Shown here one piece after another: positions 26,178-34,600 of a stretch of 64,000 bases of DNA (positions are counted from its first letter, which is position 1; the number at the start of each line of letters is the position of its first letter). Source of the stretch: Cellvibrio sp. PSBB023. Lineage in GTDB: Bacteria; Pseudomonadota; Gammaproteobacteria; Pseudomonadales; Cellvibrionaceae. Made by a program: the position numbers and the translations under genes. Below the pieces are notes generated by a model. The model searched no databases. It had not been told where the DNA came from and was given only the letters and a program-made list of their open reading frames with translations. The stretch is from the NCBI RefSeq assembly GCF_002007605.1, contig NZ_CP019799.1:2170001-2234000 (forward strand). Direction: 5' to 3'.

Positions 26178-26210
26178 ACACATTGCCAGCTTAACCTGCT
26201 GGCAGTGTGT
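26178..26210 (+). terminator. Stem-loop after the SDR gene
   Basis: A 13-bp stem with one G-T pair (26178-26190 with 26198-26210, core TGCCAGC/GCTGGCA) and a 7-nt loop lies 10 bases after the stop. There is no T-run, so its role in termination is uncertain. Confidence 0.5.
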
Positions 26211-26313
26211 ATCCACGATCCGCCGATGCTTTCGCTTATTTACGGGTTTTGGCGGCACGATGCTGAGCAAAGTAGAAGGATGATTTTAATGTTGAATCTA
26301 TCTATTTTTTATC

Positions 26314-26327
26314 GTAGTCGCTTGTTA
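26314..26327 (-). repeat. attC-like 3' sequence, copy 1
   Basis: The minus-strand sequence TAACAAGCGACTAC overlaps the stop codon of the DUF4304 gene and matches the copy at 29046-29059 over TAACAAGCGACT. It resembles the 5' half (R''-L'') of integron attC sites. No matching 3' half was found, so it is not an intact attC. Confidence 0.35.
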
Positions 26328-26804
26328 TATCTTTTCTAAGTGAATACATGCTACACCAGCGTTAGCTGATTCTTGCATGTCATTAAATGTTAATTCAGCT
26401 TGTGTATTGTATATTTTTAGCAACTCTGATGCGGCAAGCTTGTAAGCAGGTATATAAATTAACACCCCAAGCATAAATTTAAACCAATGATCCATATTTT
26501 GCTTTTTAGATATTCGTTTATTTCGTGAGCCAAGCCTTTGGCTACGAATACACTTAAGCTTGCCTGAGCGAGCAGCATAAAAGTTTTCTATTGGCTCGAC
26601 TATAGACAAATTTACCGCAAAGCTTCCGCCCCACTTGTTAAATTGGACTTCTAATATTTGGTGCTGTCCGTTTATGATTCGCTTATATGTTGAATTTCTA
26701 CCCATCCAACCTTGAGCTTTCAAAAACGGATCAACATGAGACTTCAAAACCAGCCTCATTCGATCATTTGTTTCTTTAATTTTTAGATTGAAAAATGTAT
26801 GCAT
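26325..26804 (-). CDS. DUF4304-type accessory protein
   Basis: Encodes 159 residues, AT-rich compared with its neighbours. The N-terminal half (VDPFLKAQGWMGRNSTYKRI, then ILEVQFNKWGGSFAVNLSIV) resembles the DUF4304 family, whose function is unknown. A hydrophobic patch LGVLIYIPAYKLA lies near residue 115. No good ribosome site precedes ATG 26804; the Met at codon 16 is an alternative. The TAA stop is embedded in ATAACAAGCGACT, as is that of the accessory gene at 29057, which hints at a gene-cassette origin. Confidence 0.6.
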   Translation of the reverse strand: MHTFFNLKIKETNDRMRLVLKSHVDPFLKAQGWMGRNSTYKRIINGQHQILEVQFNKWGGSFAVNLSIVEPIENFYAARSGKLKCIRSQRLGSRNKRISKKQNMDHWFKFMLGVLIYIPAYKLAASELLKIYNTQAELTFNDMQESANAGVACIHLEKI

Positions 26805-27158
26805 AATATTCGCTGGTATAACGAAACCGTAGAAAAAACCAATAACTACTGAATTTACTTACAGCCAATTGATTAATAATTTATTGGCTCACTTTGTCCA
26901 ACTACTTTCTGATTTTCAACCAACCATGCCTAAGTAACGCAATATAGTCAGAAAATGATTTGATCTTTTCGCGACATTCGCAACTTACAAGAGCTGCTTG
27001 GTCACGATGATGTGAAGACCATACATATTTATATTCAAGGGAAGCCTGGTCTATTCGTTACACCCTTTTGTGTCTTGACTAATTGTCATATTATAAGCCC
27101 TCTGCACCCGAATCCTGTTCGGAAATGCTGGCTTCACATCAATAACGAGGATTACACA
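26805..27158. other. Intergenic region upstream of the GH43 gene
   Basis: About 350 AT-rich bases between the divergent DUF4304 and GH43 genes. No gene or RNA is evident. The rightward frame from 27012 is an upstream extension of GH43 and lacks a ribosome site. TTGACT near 27074 and TATTAT near 27090 are too close together to form a promoter. Confidence 0.45.
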
Positions 27159-28871
27159 ATGAAAAAACTCATCGCTGCACCCCTGATGGGACTTGCAGCC
27201 CTGCTTAGCGGCTGCGATTCAGCCAACACCACAAGCGACACATCCAACTCCACTGCAGCGGCAGTCAGCTCTCCAGCCGCAGAGAAAACGGCTCGTTTCA
27301 CCCAATTTATTTATCAAGGTGAATCCCAGGAAAAAGTGACTCTGGGTGAAGGCGAATTCCGCAACCCAATTCTGTCTGGTTACGCACCCGATCCAACGGT
27401 AGCGCGTGTAGGTGATGATTACTATGTAGTTCCGTCTACTTTTACCCACTTCCCGGGTTTGCCCATTTACCACTCCAAAGACTTGGTGAACTGGATCCCT
27501 ATCGCTAACGCCATCGACCGCCCCGATCAACTTAACTTTATGAATATCGGCGTATCACGCGGTATTTTTGCACCCGACCTTTCTTATCACGACGGCACCT
27601 ACTACATCGCCACGACCTGTGTGGATTGTGGTGGTAACTTCGTAATCACCGCCAAGGACATTAAAGGCCCTTGGTCAGAGCCGCACTGGCTGGGCTTTGA
27701 AGGTATCGACCCTTCCATCCACTGGGATGACAGCGGCAAAGCCTATATCGTCAATAACGGCGCGCCCAATGAAGAACCTCGCTACGACGGCCATCGCGCT
27801 ATCTGGATTCAGGAATTCGATTACAAAAACCTCAAAATGGTCGGCGAGCGCAAACAGCTGATCAACGGCGGCGTGGATATTTCCACTAAACCGGTGTGGA
27901 TCGAAGGCCCGCACATCATCCAGCGCAATGGCTACTACTACATCACCGCAGCCGAAGGTGGCACCAGTGTGCATCACTCACAAACCATCTTCCGCGCGGA
28001 CAACGTACTCGGCCCCTATGTACCTGCCGAACACAATCCTATCCTCACCCAGCGTGACCTGGATGTTGATCGTAAGGACCCAATCATTGCCGCCGGCCAC
28101 GCCAAGTTTGTGCAACTGCCCAATGGCGACTGGTGGGCGACCTTCCTCGCTATTCGCCCTTACGACCGTGACATGTTCAACATAGGCCGTGAAACTTTCT
28201 TATTGCCTGTGTACTGGGAAAACGACTGGCCTTACATGCTGCCACCGGGTGAGCGCATTCCTTTCACTCACAAAAAACCCGCACTGCCCGAGCAGCCAGC
28301 CGCGGAGATTCCAACCTCTGGCGACTTTGGCTACACCGACAACTTTGACGGCAATGCATTGGGTGTGAGCTGGATGGGCATTCGCAACCCAATCAAGCCG
28401 TTTTATGAAGTAAAAGACCAAGGCCTCAACCTTGCATGCCACGGCGGATTGGGTGATCTTGCGAAAGTGCCAAGCTATGTTGGCCGCCGCCAACAGCACC
28501 ACATTGCGGAATTCACCACTACCCTTAGCTTCAACCCCGCTGCTGAAGGCGATGCCGCAGGACTTGCCGCTGTGCAGGACGACCGCCACACGATGTTTGT
28601 CGCCCTGACCCGCCTCGACGGCAAGGATCAGGTTGCCCTCTTCCGCCGCCAAGGCACAACCAAAGACACGCTAATCAAGGCGACCCCGATCAACAAAGCT
28701 AAAGACGTAACCCTGACACTGGCTTTCAACGCCGGTAAAGCCAAGGCCTACTACGAAATCGACGGCCAACGCCAACTGCTCGTCGACAATGTGGACGCCA
28801 CCAACCTAAGCACCAATGTATCGGGCGGGTTTGTCGGCACCATTGTTGGACCTTACTGCACCAGCAACTAA
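27159..28871 (+). CDS. GH43 glycoside hydrolase lipoprotein (beta-xylosidase/alpha-arabinofuranosidase type)
   Basis: GAGG eight bases upstream fixes the ATG at 27159 (570 residues). Residues 1-18 are a lipoprotein signal ending LLSGC, so the enzyme is membrane-anchored. The five-bladed propeller (about 70-380) shows the GH43 triad: base Asp in YAPDPTVARV, pKa-setting Asp in GIDPSIHWDDSG and acid Glu in VWIEGPHIIQ. Residues about 400-570 form a beta-sandwich like the C-terminal domain of GH43 beta-xylosidases (DNFDGNALGVSWMGIRNP). It likely trims arabinoxylan oligosaccharides at the cell surface. Monocistronic, with a strong terminator. Confidence 0.9.
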   Translation: MKKLIAAPLMGLAALLSGCDSANTTSDTSNSTAAAVSSPAAEKTARFTQFIYQGESQEKVTLGEGEFRNPILSGYAPDPTVARVGDDYYVVPSTFTHFPGLPIYHSKDLVNWIPIANAIDRPDQLNFMNIGVSRGIFAPDLSYHDGTYYIATTCVDCGGNFVITAKDIKGPWSEPHWLGFEGIDPSIHWDDSGKAYIVNNGAPNEEPRYDGHRAIWIQEFDYKNLKMVGERKQLINGGVDISTKPVWIEGPHIIQRNGYYYITAAEGGTSVHHSQTIFRADNVLGPYVPAEHNPILTQRDLDVDRKDPIIAAGHAKFVQLPNGDWWATFLAIRPYDRDMFNIGRETFLLPVYWENDWPYMLPPGERIPFTHKKPALPEQPAAEIPTSGDFGYTDNFDGNALGVSWMGIRNPIKPFYEVKDQGLNLACHGGLGDLAKVPSYVGRRQQHHIAEFTTTLSFNPAAEGDAAGLAAVQDDRHTMFVALTRLDGKDQVALFRRQGTTKDTLIKATPINKAKDVTLTLAFNAGKAKAYYEIDGQRQLLVDNVDATNLSTNVSGGFVGTIVGPYCTSN

Positions 28872-28888
28872 TACAAGGGTTGATCGGA

Positions 28889-28923
28889 AACTAAAACGCC
28901 GGGCTTTGCCCGGCGTTTTAGTT
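28889..28923 (+). terminator. Terminator of the GH43 gene
   Basis: A 16-bp perfect stem (AACTAAAACGCCGGGC and its complement) with a TTT loop and a T-rich 3' arm lies 17 bases after the stop codon. Confidence 0.9.
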
Positions 28924-29006
28924 ATCAGCCAAGCCATCTATTTCCCAGCAGATGTAAGCAAGGCGACCATATTTAATGCCATGGTGCGTGATAATTGCGA
29001 ATAGCA

Positions 29007-29062
29007 GGCTAACTAAATTTGTGCTTCAGGTATTGATTTTCTACCACAGTCGCTTGTTATGC
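29007..29062 (-). repeat. attC-like site, copy 2, after the HEPN-like gene
   Basis: Read on the minus strand, GCATAAC (29062-29056) begins a 56-base segment ending GTTAGCC (29013-29007). The spacing and end sequences fit a small integron attC (RYYYAAC...GTTRRRY, with one mismatch in each). The stop codon of the gene at 29057 lies inside it. The inner arms do not pair well, so it is degenerate or coincidental. Confidence 0.35.
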
Positions 29063-30220
29063 TTCACTTACACTCACTCGAAAATCAGCCATATTATCTG
29101 AAAATAGTGATCCTAACCTTCCACTTGCTGGGTTATAGCCAAGTTCACTATTTGCCATGATGTATTCAACTTGTTCCTTTAGATCTTTAGAAAGGTGGTC
29201 AAGTATGAACTCTATGAAGTTAGCAACAACCGCATGATCATCAAAGATCGTTTTGTATTTGACAGAGTCTAGGGAAATGCCCATTGCGCTTTGCCACATA
29301 TCCTCATAACCGACAAATACAGGGACTTTGCCTTTGAAATATACCTCGCCGATTTTTAACTTATTTACCTCTACGTTGCCGTGAAGCAAGTCATTTCGTT
29401 CATTCATTAATGTATGGAATCTCTTGCATACATCGTTTGTGTAATCAATCGGGCGTGTGAATCCCATGCAATTTAAATGAAGTGATTGAACTCGAATATC
29501 TATCTGCTGACGTATGGTGTTTTGAAAAAGTCTCTCATTTTTTTTGATCTCAGGTTTCGCCAGCACAAAAATAAGTAGATTAATAAACGATTCCGCAAGC
29601 ACGGGGAGCATCGAGCGAAGTCCAAAAGTTATACCTATCGCGTTATCGTATTTGTCTCGGACATATTTCCAATTTTCTTTCAGTTTTGGTAGATTCTCCT
29701 CGTTAAATTTTACGAGTTCTCTATCTTCTTCAATATTTACATCAAGGGCGCTTAGTGACTTTATATTTTTGGTTATGACAGATTTGATGCGGTGATATGG
29801 ATTTAAGAATCGAGTCCAGTTTTCAAGCTCTACTCGAACCGACTTCATGGATTTACCATAGTTCTTAAAATCTGACTTTATTTGCTGAATAAAATCTTCG
29901 AACGTTAGACCTTTACCGTCGTGCTCGCCAATGAGATGTACCTCGGTTCGAAAATTGTGCCCTTGAATAGAAACTATTCCGTACTCACCTGCTAATGACC
30001 ATTCCCAGTGAATTAGGTTATCTGACGAGTCATTTCTCAAAAAGTTTTGAAGACCATTTGGGTTACCGTATTTAGCTTGTAAATAACAGTAAAGATCAAT
30101 TGGCTTAATCTCGTTTGTAAACTCCCAAATTATCGCCTTCTTCGGTAACTTATCACCAGTAATAATCTTTACAAGGCAACTCGGGTGAACAGCCTCTAAT
30201 CCAAGAAAATAGCTTTCCAT
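29057..30220 (-). CDS. Unknown accessory protein with HEPN-like RxxxxH motif
   Basis: Encodes 387 residues in AT-rich DNA unlike its surroundings. I recognise no named family. A beta-rich N-terminal part (to about 125) is followed by long helices. The segment LMNERNDLLHGNV near residue 275 matches the Rx4-6H signature of HEPN domains, common in RNA-cleaving toxins and antiphage proteins. Sequences like GTTAGCT just upstream (30245-30239) and an attC-like segment downstream suggest a mobile cassette. It is monocistronic. A defence role is possible but unproven. Confidence 0.6.
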   Translation of the reverse strand: MESYFLGLEAVHPSCLVKIITGDKLPKKAIIWEFTNEIKPIDLYCYLQAKYGNPNGLQNFLRNDSSDNLIHWEWSLAGEYGIVSIQGHNFRTEVHLIGEHDGKGLTFEDFIQQIKSDFKNYGKSMKSVRVELENWTRFLNPYHRIKSVITKNIKSLSALDVNIEEDRELVKFNEENLPKLKENWKYVRDKYDNAIGITFGLRSMLPVLAESFINLLIFVLAKPEIKKNERLFQNTIRQQIDIRVQSLHLNCMGFTRPIDYTNDVCKRFHTLMNERNDLLHGNVEVNKLKIGEVYFKGKVPVFVGYEDMWQSAMGISLDSVKYKTIFDDHAVVANFIEFILDHLSKDLKEQVEYIMANSELGYNPASGRLGSLFSDNMADFRVSVSEA

Positions 30221-30476
30221 TACTTACAGTCTCGATAGAGCTAACAGTTTATTCAAAAGCCTGATCCATATATTTACGAACACCAATCCACTTTACCTTA
30301 CAGAAATATACCTAACCATCAGTAAGTTAGATTGAAGCAAAAAAATAAATCTGTAGATATACGGTTCAATATATTTGGAAATATACGGCGATTAAATTTA
30401 AGGGACTACATTCCACCTTGGACACAAAGCGGCTCTTAAAGGCAGTTACAGTTCGCGACCACAAAAGCAACACACC

Positions 30477-30902
30477 TTATTTTTCTGCAACCTTTGGTGG
30501 CGGTGCCTGACCTTCTATTAATGACAGATTCCCATCAAAGCATGCCCATGCAGGGGCGCTTTTTGTCCAGATATTCATGGTGGGGGAAATTGATGAGGGG
30601 TCGTCCAGAGTACCGATTCGCACTACGGTGTATTGTGGTCTTGCGGATGAATTGGCGAACAGGTGGGAGCCGCAAGTTGGGCAGAAGCGGCGGCGGATTT
30701 GGTTGCCGCTTTCGGCAACACTAATGAACTCACTCAGCTCGCCATTAATAGTGAGTGAATCTGTATCCACTACGGCATTTACTGTGCCGTTGGAGGCAAT
30801 GTGCTGACAGTCCTTACACCAACAGACACGTGCCGCAATGGGTTCGCCAGTAAAATGATAACTCACGGCTCCACAAAGACATCGCCCACTGCGTTCAGCC
30901 AT
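30477..30902 (-). CDS. GFA-family zinc protein (CENP-V/GFA domain)
   Basis: The 141-residue protein has the ordered zinc-binding Cys of the GFA fold: GRCLCGAV near residues 7-12, CWCKDCQH near 27-34 and FCPTCGSHLF near 74-83. The family was named after glutathione-dependent formaldehyde-activating enzyme, but most members have no proven reaction. No formaldehyde dehydrogenase gene is adjacent. Monocistronic. Confidence 0.88.
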   Translation of the reverse strand: MAERSGRCLCGAVSYHFTGEPIAARVCWCKDCQHIASNGTVNAVVDTDSLTINGELSEFISVAESGNQIRRRFCPTCGSHLFANSSARPQYTVVRIGTLDDPSSISPTMNIWTKSAPAWACFDGNLSLIEGQAPPPKVAEK

Positions 30903-30999
30903 ATAGCACCCTTGCCCCTTTACGTCGGAATAATAAAAACCTAATTAAAGACTATTACACTCCAACTCGCCAACGGCAATTACCGGATATTACATTGGA

Positions 31000-31389
31000 T
31001 CAAAGTACCAATGCTTCCAGCGCTTTTTTGTTTTCCGGGCTAAGGCTGTGATTCAGATTCATCACAATCTCCGCCAGCTGTTTTTCCTCTGCTGTCGTGG
31101 ATTCTGCTTCACTGACGACAGTTAAGGTGGCCACATCATCGGCTTTGGCTTTGTGTTCAACGTTTTTAATTGCCTTGGCAATAGCGCGTGTGGCTTCGCT
31201 GTTGCTTTTGTCTTCACTGATCGCCGCTAGCGTTGCCTTGTGCTCGGCAGAGGGGTAATGATTCAGTTCGGTCAGAATACGCGCCATGGTGGCAATCGCA
31301 TTAGACTCAGCGAATGACATTGGGGCAATGACCAATAGCGCGAACAAAGCAATAACGGCGGCGGATAAGGTAGAGGTTTTGCGTTTCAT
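31000..31389 (-). CDS. Small exported helical-repeat protein, unknown
   Basis: Encodes 129 residues with a clear Sec signal peptide cut after about residue 27 (MSFA-ES) and GGAG eight bases before the ATG. The mature part is built from three similar ~31-residue helical units, roughly I-x-x-x-L/V-x-H-x-x-S/A-x-E-x-K...L-x-x-I/V-S-E, starting near residues 37, 70 and 103. It has no Cys and is rich in Ala, Glu and Lys. I do not recognise it; a periplasmic binding or stress role is possible. Confidence 0.7.
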   Translation of the reverse strand: MKRKTSTLSAAVIALFALLVIAPMSFAESNAIATMARILTELNHYPSAEHKATLAAISEDKSNSEATRAIAKAIKNVEHKAKADDVATLTVVSEAESTTAEEKQLAEIVMNLNHSLSPENKKALEALVL

Positions 31390-31545
31390 TTTTAGCTCCT
31401 ACTTAGTTATGGTTGGAAAAGTTTAATTAAAACTTGGATATAGGGCGGTGCTGATTATGGCACAGCCAAGTTGAACTTGGGTATCGCTTGAGCCGCTGTT
31501 CGGAAATCTTTGACGCAGCTCACCTAATTCAAGCTTATGGCATTA

Positions 31546-31585
31546 AAAAGAAAAATCCCCCGCAGAATTAACTGACGGGGGATTC
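31546..31585 (-). terminator. Terminator of the nitrate reductase gene
   Basis: Stem ATCCCCCG/CGGGGGAT (31555-31562 with 31576-31583) is followed on the minus strand by TTTTTCTTTTT. Confidence 0.8.
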
Positions 31586-31614
31586 AAGGGATTACACAGG
31601 ATTACGCCTTAGGG

Positions 31615-34600
31615 TTAATACACATCGCGCAAGTAGCGCTTATCCATATTCAACTTGCGGATGTAATTCACGGTTTCCACTTCATCGAATTTGCCGTAGT
31701 GCTGGATGATATCGCGCAGGGCTTGATCCACATCTTTTGCCATGCGGCTGGCATCGCCACAGACGCAAAAGTAGGCGCCCTCTTCCAACCAATGCCAAAT
31801 TGCTTCGCCTTGTTCGCGCATGCGATCTTGCACATAAATTTTTTGCGTTTGGTCGCGCGAGAAGGCGAGGCTTAATTCAGTCAGCACGCCGTCTTTTTGG
31901 AATTGTTGGATTTCATCCTGATAATAAAAATCGCTGGCGGCATGTTGTTCGCCAAAGAAGAGCCAGTTTTTACCTTGATGTCCACGCGCTTGGCGCTCTT
32001 GCAAAAAACCACGGAAGGGTGCGACACCGGTGCCGGGGCCAACCATGATTAAAGGAGTATCGCCATTTTCCGGCACGTGAAAATGTTTGCTGGGTTGTAC
32101 AAAAATGGGGATATCGATACCTGCTGCGCGATCCGCTAAAAAAGTAGAGGCAACGCCTTTACGGATTTTTTTGCTGTCGCGGAAGCGTGTGTAACGCACC
32201 GCAGAGACGGTGAGATCAATACGATTCGGTTGTGCTTTGCTGCTGGAGGCGATGGAATATAAACGGGGTTGCAGGCGTTTTAACAGGGGAATTAATTCAT
32301 CAACACTAGCGCGAATGGGGAACTCTTGCAGAATATCGACTAGCTGGCGACCATAGAGCCAATCTTGCAGTTCTTTTTTATGTTCCGCATCCAACAGGGT
32401 TTTTAATTCGCTACTGTTACTGCGCTGCGCAATAAAATTCAGCGCCTCCAAACTCGGGCGGCAAATTTCATAATTATCGATCAGCGCTTGATGCAAAGGC
32501 TTTTCCTGGGTGTCCACCACCACGGGAGCGGCAGCATTGAGGTTTAATGCTTGCTCCAACTCAAACACATAATCGGGGCAATTTTTTGGCCAGACACCCA
32601 GCGCATCACCCGCTTCATAGGTAATGCCCGAATCGCCCAGATCAAAACCGAACTGGCGAACATCTTTGCCGGAGCCATCTGCATTTAAGCGTTTATTTAC
32701 CACCAAACGCGCTGCGTAGGGATTGGCTTTGGTGTAGGCAATGGGTGTATTGATGGCGGATGTACTGCTAGTCATGGGCAATGGCTGGTTCTCTGCGGGG
32801 GCATTGGTTGCCGATATTAAAGGCGCTAATTGTTCACTGAGCTTAGCAAACCATTCCGCGGCTGGCGATTCAAAATCCGTATCGCAATCTGTTCTGTCTA
32901 CTAACGCCCTTGCGCCCAAGCCTTGCAAACGCGCAAATAGTTTTTTGCCGTGACCACAGAATTGGTCGTAATTGGAATCGCCCAAGGCCAACAGTGCGAA
33001 TTGCAATTTATTCAACGCCGGTGTGGAATCGTTGGTTAATTGACTCCAGAAATCACCACCACTATCGGGTGCATCGCCATCACCAAAAGTGCTGGTGATA
33101 AACACGGCGAGTTTAGCGGCGGCCAATTTTTCCACGGAATAATCATTCATGGATTTGACTGTCACCGCCCAACCCTGCGCCGACAATTGCTGCGCGAATT
33201 TCTCCGCAAGCGTTTCTGCATTGCCGGTTTGTGATGCCCAGAGCAACAATAGTTCTGGCTTGACTTGAGTAGCGGCTGGCGCATTCACCCCCACAGAAGC
33301 GACACCAAGCGGTAGCACATGGCTAAACATACCAGCAAGCAAACCGTTTACCCAGGTGCGATGAGCAGGATTAATTGGCGCATCAGCAGGCAGCGCGGGC
33401 ACAGCGGAAATTAATGTAGCGCTGGCTTGGAGACCACTGATATAACCGGCCAGATAAGTGCGCTCTGCTTCAGAAAAATTCGGAGCAATAGCTTCTACCA
33501 CACCGATTTTTTCGGCGAAGGTTTTAATCAAGGTCATGCTGGTTTCCTTACCTATAGCGGCATAGGCCATAGGGATTTCATACTCGTAGTCATGCGAATC
33601 AGAGTTCTCTGCAGAATCTATCTCCATAGATTCAACAAACACCTCGACGCGCTTAAGTGTAACCGCAGCAACTTTTAATTCTGGCTGCTGCGAAATCGCG
33701 TCGATTTTATCGCTGGTAACCGCGTTGATGCAGAGATTATCGCCGTAGACATCGTTCCAATGGATGGGCGCGAAACAACAGCCGGGTTGCACACGATCTG
33801 TCACCACGGCGGGCAAAATCGCGTAACCGCGACGAGAGCGAATTTCCACTTTGTCTTTGTTCTTGATGCCCAGCTCGGTTGCATCTTGTGGATGAATCTC
33901 CACAAAGGTGCCGGGATTTAATTTATTGAGCGTGGGAATTTTTCCGGTTTTGGTGAGTGTGTGCCATTGGTGCTGCACGCGTCCGGTATTCAGAATAATG
34001 GGGAATTCGGCACTGGGCATTTCCGCCGCTTCCACATGGGGGCGCGGGTGAAAGATGGCTTTGCCGGAATCGGTTGCAAATTGAATTAACGGCTTGCTGC
34101 CATCGGCTTCCATTTTCAGCGGCTGGTTAATACCAGTGTTTAAATAGCGGATGGGGTTACGCGTGGAATTTTCATCTGCACAGGGCCATTGCAGTGGCGC
34201 TTCGCGTAGGCGAGCGTAATTGACGCCGCGCAAATCGTAACCGGTTTTGGGGTTGTAACTTTGTTTGATTTCTTCAAACACTTCGGCGGCAGAATTAAAA
34301 CTGAATCCCTCACTAAAACCCATTTCGCAGGCAACGCGCGCGATAATCTCCCAATCAGCCCTGGCGTCGCCCGGTGGCGAAACCGCTTCTTGCATAAGCG
34401 TGATATTGCGCTCGGAGTTGATCATCACCCCTTCGGCTTCTGCCCATAAAGCGCCGGGCAATAAAATATCGGCATAGCGATTGGTTTCGGTGTCGAGAAA
34501 CGCATCTTGCGCGATCACTAATTCTGCACACTGTAAACCTTCAATCACCATTTTGCGATTGGGCACAGAGGCAACCGGATTGGTACAAATGATCCAGCAG

